DNA of 64,000 bases from CAWEQW01 sp963811365 (GCA_963811365.1 CAWEQW010000008.1:434001-498000), one strand, 5' to 3'. Shown: positions 36,480-48,043, numbered from the stretch's first letter. Numbers and translations: made by a program. Notes: generated by a model not told the origin, from the letters alone.

Positions 36480-38823
36480 GCCTCCCGCCACGACCGCGCA
36501 CCTCAAGACGAGACCCGTCCACGAACACGGCGACATCGCCGGACCGGTCGGTGCGCCGCACCAGCATCCCTGCCCTCGCCAGCAGCCGCAGCGTGCTGTC
36601 GGCCGGATGACCGTAGTCGTTGTGCGCGCCGACGGAGACCACCGCGAGCCGAGCGTTCAGCCCGCTCAGCAGATCAGGGTCCTGGTAGCGGCTGCCGTGG
36701 TGCGGCACCTTGAGGACGTCGACGGCCAGTCCGGGAAGCTCCCGGTCGAGCTCCTGCTGCGCCTCGGGCTCCATGTCGCCACCCATCAGGATCCGTACGC
36801 CGCGGACCTGCGCCACCAGCACGAGACTCGCGTCGTTCGCCACGCTTCCCTCCTCTCCCGTCCCCTCGTCCGCCGCCGAGCCCGCTGGTCCGACGACCTG
36901 CCAGACGAGGTCGCCGAGCCGGTGGACCTCGCCGAGCCGGGGGACACGCACCGGCACCCGCGCGTGGGCCGCCCACCGGTCCACCGCGGCTGCGCCACCC
37001 GCCGGCACGCGCACCGCGGTGACGTCGACCTCACCCACCCGCCACCCGCCGAGCACCGCCGGCAGGCCGTCGACGTGGTCGGCGTGGAAGTGGGTCAGCA
37101 CCACGACCGGCAGCGAGCGAATTCCGAGGCGGTCGAGGCAGCGGGCCATCAGCGGCGGGTCCGGGCCGGTGTCGACCACCACGGCCCGGCCCTCCCCGGC
37201 GTTGAGGACCAAGCCGTCGCCCTGCCCGACGTCGCAGGCCACCATCACCCAGCCGGCCGGCGGCCAGCCCGGGTTCGGCAGCGGTCGCAGCAGGACCACG
37301 ACCATCAGGCCGGCTCCGGCGCAACAGGCCCCCACGCTGCCGAGCACCCGACGCGCGCCCAGCGCGCACCCCGCGCACAGCACCGCCAGGAGCGCCACCC
37401 CCACCGGCCCCGCCGACCATCCGACGGCCGACCCCGGCAGCGCTCCCGCGTGGTGCGCGACAGTGACGATCCACCACGCCGCCCACCCGGCCAGGCGTCC
37501 GCACAGCAGGCCGAGTGGCGGGACCACGAGCAGCAGCAGCCCGCCGACGAGACCGAGGACCGTCGCCGGCGCGACCGCCGCCGCGACCGCGAGGTTGGCC
37601 GCCACGGCCACCAGGCTCACCTGTCCCGAGAGCGCCGCGATGACCGGGGTGCACACCAGCTGAGCGGCCAGCGGGACCGCGACGCCCTCCGCCGCCCACC
37701 TCGGCAGCCAGCGCGCGAGCGCGTCGCGGAAGGGTGGACCCAGGACCAGGATCCCTGCAGTGGCCAGCGCGGAGAGCGCGAACCCGACCGACAGCGCCAG
37801 CCACGGATCGGCCAGCAGCAGGACCAGCACGGCCACCCCCAGCGCGCGGGTGCCGCGCTCCCGACCGCCGGACCCCATCCCGAGCAGGGCCACCGACCCC
37901 ATCGCGGCAGCCCGCACCACGCTCGGCTCCGGCCGGGCGAGTGCGACGAAGCCGACCACGCCGGCCAGCCCCACCAGCAGCAGGCCACGCCCTCGGACCC
38001 CGGCCCAGCGGGCGAGGACCAGCACGAAGCCGACGACCAGCGTCAGGTTGGTGCCCGAGACGGCCGCGAGGTGCGTGAGGCCGCAGACCTGGAAGTCCGT
38101 GACGACCCGGGCCGGCAGCGCGCTGTCGTCACCCACCACGAGGGCGGGGACCAGTGCTCGCTCCGCGACGCCGCTGTCCGCCACGGACGCTGTGATCGCG
38201 GAGCGCACGACCGCGAGCGCGGTGAGGACCCGCGGCGGCCGGCTCACCGTGGTGGGCCGACCGGACGCGTCGAGCACGCCGGCGAGGTCGAGTCCGTCGG
38301 CGCCCTGGAGCCGTCCGTGCGCGACCACCTGGCTGCCGAGCGCCACCCGGCGCCACGAGAGGTCCCCGATCAGAAGCACCCGGGCCGAGGTGTCCCAGCG
38401 ACGGTCGCGCGCCGTCACGGAGCCCACCCGGAGCCGCACCAGGACGAACGGCGCGAACCGCCCGGCCCGGCGCACCGGGTCCGTCACCACGCGACCGGTC
38501 ACGGTCACGAACGCCTCGTCTGCGGCCAATGCCGACACCGGCCCTCGCCGGACGTGCTCGACGTGCAGCACTGCGACCGAGGCCACCGCGACCGCGATGA
38601 GCAGACAGCCGGCAGCCGTCCGCACCCCCAGGCCACGTCGGACCCGCAGTCCCAGCCAGCCGGCGGCCACCGCCACCCCGCCCACCACCAGGGCGACGGG
38701 CACGTGGAAGCCCACCAGCGCCCCTGCCCAGGCACAGGCCGCCAGCAGCGGCACCCGCAGGTCAGGCGCTCGCACCGCAAGGCGCCTGGCGTCGGCCACC
38801 GGCTCCTCGAGCGAGGGGCTCAC
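36469..38823 (-). CDS. comEC: ComEC/Rec2 family competence protein, DNA uptake channel
   Basis: About 784 residues from GTG 38823, which overlaps the comEA stop. The N-terminal ~250 residues have an OB-like DUF4131 region (AFVTVTGRVVTDPVRR, VLLIGDLSWRR). The competence membrane core contains LVPALVVGDDSALP, FQVCGLTHLAAVSGTNLTLV and many helices. The C-terminal MBL domain has LTHFHADHVDGLP (HxHxDH), GDMEPEAQQEL and VLKVPHHGSRYQDP. The MBL domain may degrade the non-transforming strand. This gene is broken by no indel, unlike genes left of 34 kb. Natural competence in this group is not established. Confidence 0.92.
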   Translation of the reverse strand: MSPSLEEPVADARRLAVRAPDLRVPLLAACAWAGALVGFHVPVALVVGGVAVAAGWLGLRVRRGLGVRTAAGCLLIAVAVASVAVLHVEHVRRGPVSALAADEAFVTVTGRVVTDPVRRAGRFAPFVLVRLRVGSVTARDRRWDTSARVLLIGDLSWRRVALGSQVVAHGRLQGADGLDLAGVLDASGRPTTVSRPPRVLTALAVVRSAITASVADSGVAERALVPALVVGDDSALPARVVTDFQVCGLTHLAAVSGTNLTLVVGFVLVLARWAGVRGRGLLLVGLAGVVGFVALARPEPSVVRAAAMGSVALLGMGSGGRERGTRALGVAVLVLLLADPWLALSVGFALSALATAGILVLGPPFRDALARWLPRWAAEGVAVPLAAQLVCTPVIAALSGQVSLVAVAANLAVAAAVAPATVLGLVGGLLLLVVPPLGLLCGRLAGWAAWWIVTVAHHAGALPGSAVGWSAGPVGVALLAVLCAGCALGARRVLGSVGACCAGAGLMVVVLLRPLPNPGWPPAGWVMVACDVGQGDGLVLNAGEGRAVVVDTGPDPPLMARCLDRLGIRSLPVVVLTHFHADHVDGLPAVLGGWRVGEVDVTAVRVPAGGAAAVDRWAAHARVPVRVPRLGEVHRLGDLVWQVVGPAGSAADEGTGEEGSVANDASLVLVAQVRGVRILMGGDMEPEAQQELDRELPGLAVDVLKVPHHGSRYQDPDLLSGLNARLAVVSVGAHNDYGHPADSTLRLLARAGMLVRRTDRSGDVAVFVDGSRLEVRGRGGRLSR

Positions 38824-39746
38824 AGCGTGACGAACGGCGCGATCTCGGCCAGGGTGGCGTCGCCGATCCCGGACACGTCGAGCAGCTGGTCCACGGCGGT
38901 GAAGGCGCCGTTCTCGCTGCGCCACTTCAGGATCGCCTGGGCGGTGACCGGGCCGATCCCCGGCAGGCTCTCGAGGGCAGCCTGGTCGGCCGTGTTGACG
39001 TTCACCAGCGCCGCCGGTCCACTGGCGGCTGCCGTCGGGACCCCGGCCGCCGAAGCCGCCAGGCCGGGCGGCGGCGCGCGGCCGACCAGGATCTGCTCGC
39101 CGTCGACCAGCACCCGCGCCAGGTTGAGGGTGCTGAGGTCCACTCCCGGGCGGGCCCCGCCGACCGCACGGAGCGCGTCCACGACCCGCGCCCCGACCGG
39201 GAGGCTCGCGATGCCAGGGCGGCGCACCCTGCCGGCGACGTCGACGACCACGGTGCCGGAGGAGGCAGCTCCCGTCGGCGACGCCGTCCCGGAGGAGACG
39301 GCCGGCGACGGCAACGAGACGAGCGAGGTCGGCGCGGCGCGCGGCGGGCGCGGCGCCGCGGGGACACTGGTGCCCGACGAGCCCGAGGTGAGCGCCCAGA
39401 AGCCCGCCCCGGCAACCGCGACGGCGACCACCAAGCCCAGCACCGCGAGGTGGGCGGAGCCGAGCTGGACCCGGCCCTGCAGGGTCGGCGGCAACCGGTC
39501 CTGCAGCCAACCCCCCACCAGCTCGCCCCGGCCGGCGGGACGGCTCGCGTGCCGGCCGGTCGGCACCTCCGCCTCGGCCGGGGGGAGCCCGCCGGGCGTC
39601 TCGCCCACCTCGCCGCCGCGCGATCGTGCCTCGGGGGACGCGACGGAAGGGTCGGAGCGGAGCCCGGCGAGCTCAGCGCTCAGCAGCTCCAGGCGTCGCC
39701 GTGCCACCTCGGCGACGGGGTCCTGGACTGTTCTCCGCGAGCGCAT
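38820..39746 (-). CDS. comEA: ComEA-type helix-hairpin-helix DNA-binding protein
   Basis: The protein has 309 residues. A long cytoplasmic Arg/Pro-rich N-terminus (1-115) precedes one TM helix (LAVLGLVVAVAVAGAGFWAL). A Pro/Ala/Ser linker leads to a SLBB-like domain (VVDVAGRVRRPGIASLPVGA) and a tandem HhH at the C-terminus (LVNVNTADQAALESLPGIGP, LLDVSGIGDATLAEI). It should bind DNA outside the membrane and pass it to ComEC, to which it is coupled by a GTGA overlap. Confidence 0.93.
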   Translation of the reverse strand: MRSRRTVQDPVAEVARRRLELLSAELAGLRSDPSVASPEARSRGGEVGETPGGLPPAEAEVPTGRHASRPAGRGELVGGWLQDRLPPTLQGRVQLGSAHLAVLGLVVAVAVAGAGFWALTSGSSGTSVPAAPRPPRAAPTSLVSLPSPAVSSGTASPTGAASSGTVVVDVAGRVRRPGIASLPVGARVVDALRAVGGARPGVDLSTLNLARVLVDGEQILVGRAPPPGLAASAAGVPTAAASGPAALVNVNTADQAALESLPGIGPVTAQAILKWRSENGAFTAVDQLLDVSGIGDATLAEIAPFVTL

Positions 39747-39849
39747 GCCGAGAACCTAGGCGGACCGACACCCGCTCGGCCGACGCCCCGAGCCGTCCTG
39801 TGGACGACTGGGCCGCCGGACGGGGCTGTGGACAGAGCCTGGTCGGCCG

Positions 39850-40707
39850 TCAGCCGCGGGGAGCGACCACGACCGCAACCATCCCGGGGCCGACGTGCGC
39901 TCCGATCACGGCACCCACCTCACCGACCACCGGTGTCCGCCCCTCGAGGTTCGGGGCCAGCCGGTGCGCCAGCCGCTCCGCGAGGGCCAGCGCCCGGTCG
40001 GCGCCGGCCAGATGGGCGACGGCGACGTCGACCCGCCGGCGGCCTGCCGCCTCGACGGCGAGCTCCTCGAGCCTGCTCAGCGCCCTCCCGGAGGTCCGGA
40101 CCTTCTCGTGGCCGGCGATCCGGCCCTCGTCGAGGCGCAGGAGGGGCTTCACCGACAGCGCCGAGCCGAGCAGCGCGGCGGCCGACCCGATCCGGCCTCC
40201 CCGACGCAGGTACTCCAGGGTGTCGACGTAGAACAACGAGGTCGTCGCCTCCGCCCGCCGACGGGCCGCCTCCGCGGCCTCCGCGGCGCTGCCTCCCGCG
40301 CCGAGCACGTCGGCGGCGGTCAGCACCGCGAAGCCGGTCGCCATCCCGAGCTGCAGGGTGTCGACCACGTGCACCGGCACCGAGGCCTCGCGCCCGGCCA
40401 GGTGCGCCGACTCGACGGTGCCGCTGAGCTGCCCGGACAGGTGGACCGAGAGGACCTCCGTCGCGCCCTCCGCGGCGAGCCGCTCGTAGGTCTGCAGGAA
40501 CGCGGCGGGAGCCGGCCGCGAGGTGCTCACCGGGAGCCAGTCGCGCAGCGCCTGCGCGATCGTCGAGGGTGTGGTTTGCTCGTCTCGCCCCTCGTCGTAC
40601 GACGTGGCTCCCACCACCACCTGGAGCGGCACCACCGTGATGCCGCGCAGCGCCACCAGCTCCGCCGGCAACGAGGCCGTGGAGTCGGTGACGAGGGCGA
40701 CCGGCAT
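39850..40707 (-). CDS. DegV family fatty acid-binding protein
   Basis: The protein has 285 residues: VALVTDSTASLP (family opening), VVPLQVVVGATSYDEG, TSRPAPAAFLQTYERLAAEG, LSVHLSGQLSGTVESAHLA and LGSALSVKPLLRLDEGRI. DegV/FakB-type proteins bind fatty acids, presenting them to FakA kinases in Firmicutes; the role here is inferred. It is intact and next to comEA, the common actinobacterial order. Confidence 0.92.
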   Translation of the reverse strand: MPVALVTDSTASLPAELVALRGITVVPLQVVVGATSYDEGRDEQTTPSTIAQALRDWLPVSTSRPAPAAFLQTYERLAAEGATEVLSVHLSGQLSGTVESAHLAGREASVPVHVVDTLQLGMATGFAVLTAADVLGAGGSAAEAAEAARRRAEATTSLFYVDTLEYLRRGGRIGSAAALLGSALSVKPLLRLDEGRIAGHEKVRTSGRALSRLEELAVEAAGRRRVDVAVAHLAGADRALALAERLAHRLAPNLEGRTPVVGEVGAVIGAHVGPGMVAVVVAPRG

Positions 40708-40812
40708 GCGCCGAAGGCTACCGTTCGGTCGGGAGCGGCTCGGTCCGCTCGTGGAACCGCCGTCTCCGGGGTACCGGAGCCTGACCGACCATCGCCGACC
40801 GAGAGGAACCCC

Positions 40813-41460
40813 ATGCGCGTCGTCATCGCCGGAGGCCACGGCCAGATCGCCCGCCGCCTCGAGCGCCGCCTCGCCGAAGCCGGTCACCAGCCCGTCGGGC
40901 TGGTCCGCAACCCCGACCACGTCTCCGACCTCGAGGCGGTGGGTGCCGAGGCCGTGGTCGTCGACCTGGAGGAGGCCGGCGTCGAGGACGTCGCGGCGGT
41001 CGTCGACGGCGCGGGCGCGGTCGTCTTCGCCGCCGGAGGCGGTCCGAACAGCGGCGCGGCACGCAAGGACACCGTGGACCGGGCGGCCGCCGCCCTGCTC
41101 GCCGACGCCGCCGAGAAGGCCGGCGTACGGCGCTACCTGATGATCTCCAGCATGGGCACCGACGCGGTCGACCCGCACGCCGAGGACGTCTTCTCGGTCT
41201 ACCTGCGCGCCAAGGCCGCCGCCGACGCGGACCTGCGCGGACGTGACCTGGACTGGACGATCGTGCAGCCCGGGCGGCTCACCGACGACGACGGCCTCGG
41301 CCGGGTCACGACGGACCCCGCGCGCGAGCCGCGGGACGTGCCCCGCGAGGACGTGGCCGCCGTGCTGGTGGCGTGCCTCGAGGAGCCGGCAACGATCCAC
41401 AAGCAGTTCGCCCTCCTGAGCGGCGACGAGCAGATCCCCGCGGCCCTGCGGGCACTGTGA
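40813..41460 (+). CDS. NAD(P)-binding SDR-like protein (YwnB/NmrA type)
   Basis: The protein has 215 residues. It begins MRVVIAGGHGQIARRLERRL, a Rossmann GxxGxxG variant, and includes VVFAAGGGPNSGAARKDTVD and YLMISSMGTDAVDP, then DLDWTIVQPGRLTDDDG. This matches atypical SDR a5-type proteins such as YwnB. GAGGA 8 nt upstream supports ATG 40813. The substrate is unknown. It is transcribed singly between degV and leuS, with a divergent start from degV. Confidence 0.88.
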   Translation: MRVVIAGGHGQIARRLERRLAEAGHQPVGLVRNPDHVSDLEAVGAEAVVVDLEEAGVEDVAAVVDGAGAVVFAAGGGPNSGAARKDTVDRAAAALLADAAEKAGVRRYLMISSMGTDAVDPHAEDVFSVYLRAKAAADADLRGRDLDWTIVQPGRLTDDDGLGRVTTDPAREPRDVPREDVAAVLVACLEEPATIHKQFALLSGDEQIPAALRAL

Positions 41461-41494
41461 GGGTCGGCCGGGCCTCGCGGCCCGGCCGACGCCG

Positions 41495-43984
<2,490 letters not shown>

Positions 43985-44028
43985 CTCGGGTCCTCCTCGC
44001 CGTCCTGCTCCCTGTCGTCCTCGGGCAC

Positions 44029-44053
44029 AAAAAAACCCCTCAGGCAGGAGGGG
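44029..44053 (-). terminator. Attenuator terminator in the leuS leader
   Basis: In mRNA sense: stem CCCCTC (44053-44048) with GAGGGG (44041-44036), 6-nt loop, followed by seven Ts. It lies 45 nt upstream of the leuS ATG, with no gene boundary that would need a terminator except the leuS leader. Confidence 0.85.
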
Positions 44054-44056
44054 TGG

Positions 44057-44086
44057 CCGCGTTGACGTGTGCGTGGGTCAACGCGG
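44057..44086 (-). promoter_or_regulatory. leuS leader pause/attenuation stem-loop
   Basis: A perfect 10-bp stem CCGCGTTGAC / GTCAACGCGG with a 10-nt loop. The leader peptide's stop codon lies within the 5' arm. It ends 3 nt before the terminator stem, so a ribosome at the stop codon would disrupt it while leaving the terminator free. Confidence 0.75.
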
Positions 44087-44113
44087 CTGTGCAAGGAGAA
44101 GTCGCTTCCGCAT
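44078..44113 (-). CDS. leuS leader peptide (11 aa, three consecutive Leu codons)
   Basis: The ORF reads MRKRLLLAQPR then TGA. Leu5-Leu7 are CTT CTC CTT. It is 36 nt long, and its stop lies in the leader stem. It precedes a terminator and then leuS. Slow decoding of Leu codons would report low charged tRNA-Leu and presumably favour read-through. No Shine-Dalgarno precedes the ATG; a -10-like hexamer ends 6 nt upstream, so the mRNA is probably leaderless. The peptide is unrelated in sequence to the leuA leader except for the Leu triplet. Confidence 0.8.
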   Translation of the reverse strand: MRKRLLLAQPR

Positions 44114-44119
44114 GGCACG

Positions 44120-44150
44120 AGGGTACCTCACGGCGTACGACGACCACCAA
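44120..44150 (-). promoter_or_regulatory. Candidate promoter of the leuS leader transcript
   Basis: -10-like TACCCT at 44125-44120 and -35-like TTGGTG at 44150-44145, spacer 19 nt. The start site would fall at or next to the leader ATG at 44113. Confidence 0.45.
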
Positions 44151-44172
44151 CGCGTTCGGCGGCCCGGCTCCG

Positions 44173-44652
44173 TCAGAGCCCGTGGTGGTCCAGCCGGTCG
44201 ACGAGGTCGAGGTGCGACTCCAGCCTCAGCAGCCCGGCGCGCATCGCGGCGTAGGCCTCGGCCCCGAGCACTGCCTTCCACTCCGCGTCCACCGCCTCGA
44301 CCGTGGTCTGGATGACCGCGGCAGCCGCGTGGCCCCGCTCGGTCAGCCGGATCACCCGGGTGCGCCGGTCGTGCGGATGGGTCTCCCGGTGCAGGTAGCC
44401 CTGCTCCTCCAGCTGGTGGAGCAGGTGGTTCATCGCCTGCTTCGAGGCCTGGGTGCGCACCGCCAGCACGCCGGGACGCTGCCCCTCCGGCCCCGGGTAC
44501 TGGAAGACGCCCAGATGTGCCGGCAGCACGTCCCCGAAGCCGGCGTCCTCCAAGGCGTCCAGGATGCGGTGGCGCACCACAACGGCCGGTCGGCGCAGCA
44601 GCCCCGCGACCGACGGCGCGGATCCCCCCTGGTTCTTCTTCGTTCCCCCCAC
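44173..44652 (-). CDS. MarR-family winged-helix transcriptional regulator
   Basis: About 159 residues from GTG 44652; GTG 44703 is also in frame but gives an odd Cys/Gly-rich extension. The winged helix includes RHRILDALEDAGF, VRTQASKQAMNHLLHQLEEQ and the wing YLHRETHPHDRRTRVIRLTE. A C-terminal dimer helix ends LDLVDRLDHHGL. It ends 60 bp upstream of the leuS leader ATG on the same strand, so its 3' end overlaps the leuS promoter region. The target and ligand are unknown. Confidence 0.8.
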   Translation of the reverse strand: MGGTKKNQGGSAPSVAGLLRRPAVVVRHRILDALEDAGFGDVLPAHLGVFQYPGPEGQRPGVLAVRTQASKQAMNHLLHQLEEQGYLHRETHPHDRRTRVIRLTERGHAAAAVIQTTVEAVDAEWKAVLGAEAYAAMRAGLLRLESHLDLVDRLDHHGL

Positions 44653-44815
44653 AGCACAGGTGTCCCTTCGCGTCCCCCCCCGACACTGCAGATTGTGCCC
44701 CAAAAGGGCAGGTTCGTTGTCTTTTCAGCACTTTACCGACCCCGCCCCCCGGCCAGGTCGGTCGTGCTTCCCGCCCCGGTTCCCCTCCCGAGGCGCTGAG
44801 GTCACACTGGCCGGG

Positions 44816-45172
44816 TCAGTGCCGCCCGGCCTCTCGCTCCTCCTCCCTGACCCCGTCGGACTCCTCCTCGGAGCCTTCCTGCAGCTCCGCCTCGTCGACG
44901 ACCACCGGCCGCAGCCGGGCCCAGATCTGGAACGCGGCCGCGAAGACCATCATCGCGATGCCGGCCCACAGGTCGACGTTCGTCCCGCCGGCCTTGCGCA
45001 GGTCGGCCTGGCTGGTGCCGAGGATCCCCACGACGAGGAGCACCACACCGTAGATCCCGATCAGCGCGGCGATGAACGTGCGGATGTCGAAGGCCCCCGC
45101 CTGGTGCCGCTGCCCGCTCGGCGAAGGTGCTGCCTGTCCGGGCGTGCGGTCGGTGTTCTGCATGTGCGCCAT
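44816..45172 (-). CDS. Small two-helix membrane protein, probable symporter partner
   Basis: The protein has 118 residues. A Gln/Pro-rich N-terminus is followed by two hydrophobic helices (FIAALIGIYGVVLLVVGIL and LWAGIAMMVFAAAFQIWA), and an acidic tail (DEAELQEGSEEESDGVREEE). It starts 9 bp after the sodium-solute symporter stop, so it is in that operon. Its layout recalls the DUF485 partners of some SSS transporters, but the sequence is not one I recognise. Confidence 0.75.
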   Translation of the reverse strand: MAHMQNTDRTPGQAAPSPSGQRHQAGAFDIRTFIAALIGIYGVVLLVVGILGTSQADLRKAGGTNVDLWAGIAMMVFAAAFQIWARLRPVVVDEAELQEGSEEESDGVREEEREAGRH

Positions 45173-45181
45173 CTCGGCTCC

Positions 45182-46882
45182 TTACCAGAAGATGATGTTG
45201 AGGAGGATGACCAGGACCAGCCCCACGCCGGCGAGCTTGGTCGGCTGCTGGTACCACGCAAGGACGCCCTCGCTGGTGTCGTGGAAGTCCTCCTTGGGAG
45301 TCAGCGCGTACACCAGGCCGCGCAGCTCCTTCTCGGGCTTGGGCCGGGTCACCAGGCTCACCACGACGCTGACCAGGATGTCGACGACGAACGCCGCGCC
45401 GGCGGCCGCGAAGCTGGCACCCTGCCCGGACAGGGAGATGACGCCGACCGACAGCCCACCGAGCGCGTCCTGGCTCAGGACGCCGACGAGGACAGCGGCC
45501 AGCGTGCCGCTGACCAGGCCGATCCACCCTGCCGCGGCGGTCATCCGCTTCCAGAACATGCCGAGGATGAACGTGGCGAACAGGGGCGCGTTGAAGAACC
45601 CGAACAGCGTCTGCAGGTAGTTCATGATGTTGGAGTACGACGCGGCGAACGTGGCCGTGCCGATCGCGATGAGCGTGGCCGCGACCGTGGCCAGCCGACC
45701 TACGCGGGTGTAGTACGCGTCAGGCTTGTCCTTGACGACGTAGTCCTGCCACAGGTCGTAGCTGAACACCGTGTTGAACGCCGAGATGTTGGCCGCCATC
45801 CCTGCCATGAACGAGGCCAGCAGACCGGCGATCGCCACGCCGAGCATGCCGTTGGGCAGCAGGTCGCGGACCAGGTAGAGCAGCGCGTTGTTGTAGTCCG
45901 GGGAGCCTCCGCTGTTCTTCGGCTGGGCGATCTCCTTCACCAGGACCGCGGCGATCATGCCGGGGAAGATCACGATGAACGGCACGAACATCTTCGGGAA
46001 GGCGCCGATGATCGGGGCGCGCTGGGCGGCCGAGATCGACTTCGAGGCCATCGCCCGCTGCACCTCCACGAAGTTCGTGGTCCAGTAGCCGAACGACAGC
46101 ACGAAGCCGAGGCCGAAGATGATGCCGACGACCGACCAGAACGAGCTGTCGAACCCGGTGAGCGCGTTGCCCGGCCACGAGTTCAGCTGCTCGCCCCCAC
46201 CGGCGCTGTGCGTGACCTGGGCCTTGAGGCCGCTCCAGCCACCCACCTTGTGCAGGCCGACGATGGTGAGCGGCAGCAGCGCGGCCACGATCACGAAGAA
46301 CTGCAGCACCTCGTTGTAGATGGCCGCCGACAGACCTCCGGCGGTGATGTAGGTGAGCACGATCGCCGCGGCGACGATCAGCGAGATCCACAGCGGCCAG
46401 CCGAGGATCACGTTCACGATGGTGGCCAGCAGGTACAGGTTGATGCCCGCGATGAGCAGCTGGGCGACCGCGAAGCTGATCGCGTTGACGAGGTGCGCGG
46501 TGTTGCCGAACCGCCGCTGCATGAACTCCGGCACCGAGCGGACCTTCGAGCCGTAGTAGAACGGCATCATCACCACGCCCAGGAACAGCATGGCGGGCAC
46601 CGCGCCGATCCAGAAGTAGTGCACGGTCGGGACGCCGAAGTTGGCGCCGTTGGCCGACATGCCGATGATCTCGACCGCGCCCAGGTTCGCCGAGATGAAC
46701 GCCAGTCCGGTCACCCAGGCCGGCAGCGACCGGCCCGACAGGAAGAAGTCGATGCTGCTCGAGACCGATCGGCGAGCCGCTATGCCGATCCCCAGGACGA
46801 ACACGAAGTACAACCCGATGAGCACATAGTCGACCCAGCTCGCATCGAGTCTGAGGTGTGAGTTCGCTGCTGCCAGTACCAC
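45182..46882 (-). CDS. Sodium:solute symporter (SSS / SLC5 family), sugar-like
   Basis: The protein has 566 residues with about 14 predicted helices. Family features are YVLIGLYFVFVLGIGIAARR, SSIDFFLSGRSLPAWVTGLA, ISANLGAVEIIGMSANGANF and FGYWTTNFVEVQRAMASKS, matching the SGLT/vSGLT-type signature (WxxxxF..VQR). The substrate is not determined; the SGLT-like motifs and the divergent galE hint at a sugar such as galactose. The start ATG/GTG at 46882 gives MVLAAANSHLRLDASWVDY. It is followed by the small membrane protein. Confidence 0.88.
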   Translation of the reverse strand: MVLAAANSHLRLDASWVDYVLIGLYFVFVLGIGIAARRSVSSSIDFFLSGRSLPAWVTGLAFISANLGAVEIIGMSANGANFGVPTVHYFWIGAVPAMLFLGVVMMPFYYGSKVRSVPEFMQRRFGNTAHLVNAISFAVAQLLIAGINLYLLATIVNVILGWPLWISLIVAAAIVLTYITAGGLSAAIYNEVLQFFVIVAALLPLTIVGLHKVGGWSGLKAQVTHSAGGGEQLNSWPGNALTGFDSSFWSVVGIIFGLGFVLSFGYWTTNFVEVQRAMASKSISAAQRAPIIGAFPKMFVPFIVIFPGMIAAVLVKEIAQPKNSGGSPDYNNALLYLVRDLLPNGMLGVAIAGLLASFMAGMAANISAFNTVFSYDLWQDYVVKDKPDAYYTRVGRLATVAATLIAIGTATFAASYSNIMNYLQTLFGFFNAPLFATFILGMFWKRMTAAAGWIGLVSGTLAAVLVGVLSQDALGGLSVGVISLSGQGASFAAAGAAFVVDILVSVVVSLVTRPKPEKELRGLVYALTPKEDFHDTSEGVLAWYQQPTKLAGVGLVLVILLNIIFW

Positions 46883-47038
46883 GACACTGCCCTCCCGATA
46901 GGTTCACCAGCGCTGACACGACGGCCCCCCGTCACGCCTGTGGCAGCGACGGACCCCTACCCAGCCCCCTCGGTCCTCAATCTCGCGCCTCCCGCGCCCC
47001 TGTCCGGGGTGTCCGGACGACCGGCTAGGGTCGGCGCC

Positions 47039-48043
47039 ATGAAGGTTCTGGTCACCGGCGGAGCCGGGTACATCGGGTCGACCACCGCGAAGGCGCTCGA
47101 GGAGGCCGGACACACTCCGGTGGTCCTGGACTCCCTGCTCACCGGCCCCCGGGTGTTCGTCCGGGACCGGCTGTTCTACGAGGGCGACATCGCCGATCGC
47201 GCGCTGCTCGCCCGGGTGGTCGAGGAGCACCCCGACATCGCGTGCACGATCCACATGGCGGCGCGGATCGTGGTCCCGGAGTCGATGGAGAAGCCTTACG
47301 AGTACTACCGCGACAACGTGGCGAAGTCGTTGGAGCTGTTCGACGCGCTCGCGGACCTGGGCAAGCCCCGGGTGCTGTTCTCCTCCAGCGCCTCGCTGTA
47401 CGCCATGGCCGAGCGCTTCGAGGTCACCGAGGAGTCGGCGGTCGCGCCCAGCTCGCCGTACGCCCGCACCAAGCTCATGATGGAGATGGCGCTCACCGAC
47501 ATGGCGGGGGCCACGGACCTGCGGGCGATCATCCTGCGGTACTTCAACCCGATCGGCTCCGACCCGGAGCTCCAGTCGGGCATCTACGTCCGGGAGCCGT
47601 CGCACGTGCTGGGCCAGCTGGTGATGGCCGCGCAGGGCCAGATCCCGGCGTTCACGATCACCGGCACGGAGCACCCCACCCGCGACGGCACCGGGATCCG
47701 CGACTACGTCCACGTCTGGGACCTCGCGAAGGCGCACGTCCGGGCGGTCGAGGCCTTCGACGACGTGCTCGGCGCCGTCGGGGCACCGAGCACGGTGATC
47801 AACGTCGGGACGGGCTCCGGGGTGACGGTCCGGGAGCTGGTGAAGGCCTTCGAGCGGGTCTTCGGCCAGGAGGTGCCGGTCAAGGAGGCGCAGCCGCGGC
47901 CCGGGGACGCCGTCGGCGCGTTCGCCAACGTCGACAAGGCCCGTGACGTGCTGGGCTGGACCTCCGCACTCTCGATCGACGACGCCATCGCCTCCGCGCT
48001 TGCCTGGGGACGCAAGCGCGAGGAGATCCTGGGCTACCCGTGA
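47039..48043 (+). CDS. galE: UDP-glucose 4-epimerase
   Basis: The protein has 334 residues. The Rossmann opening is KVLVTGGAGYIGSTTAKALE. The catalytic Ser/Tyr-Lys appears in VLFSSSASLYAMAE and SSPYARTKLMMEM (YxxxK). RYFNPIGSDP and GTGIRDYVHVWDLAKAHVRA are GalE hallmarks. It interconverts UDP-Glc and UDP-Gal for the Leloir pathway or surface glycans. It begins an operon with a zinc-ribbon protein and an SDR, linked by GTGA and ATGA overlaps, and is divergent from the symporter. Confidence 0.93.
   Translation: MKVLVTGGAGYIGSTTAKALEEAGHTPVVLDSLLTGPRVFVRDRLFYEGDIADRALLARVVEEHPDIACTIHMAARIVVPESMEKPYEYYRDNVAKSLELFDALADLGKPRVLFSSSASLYAMAERFEVTEESAVAPSSPYARTKLMMEMALTDMAGATDLRAIILRYFNPIGSDPELQSGIYVREPSHVLGQLVMAAQGQIPAFTITGTEHPTRDGTGIRDYVHVWDLAKAHVRAVEAFDDVLGAVGAPSTVINVGTGSGVTVRELVKAFERVFGQEVPVKEAQPRPGDAVGAFANVDKARDVLGWTSALSIDDAIASALAWGRKREEILGYP

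Noticed and set aside
43985..44113. A T-box riboswitch upstream of leuS
   Set aside because: No T-box sequence or specifier loop was recognised; a Leu-codon ORF and terminator explain the region better.
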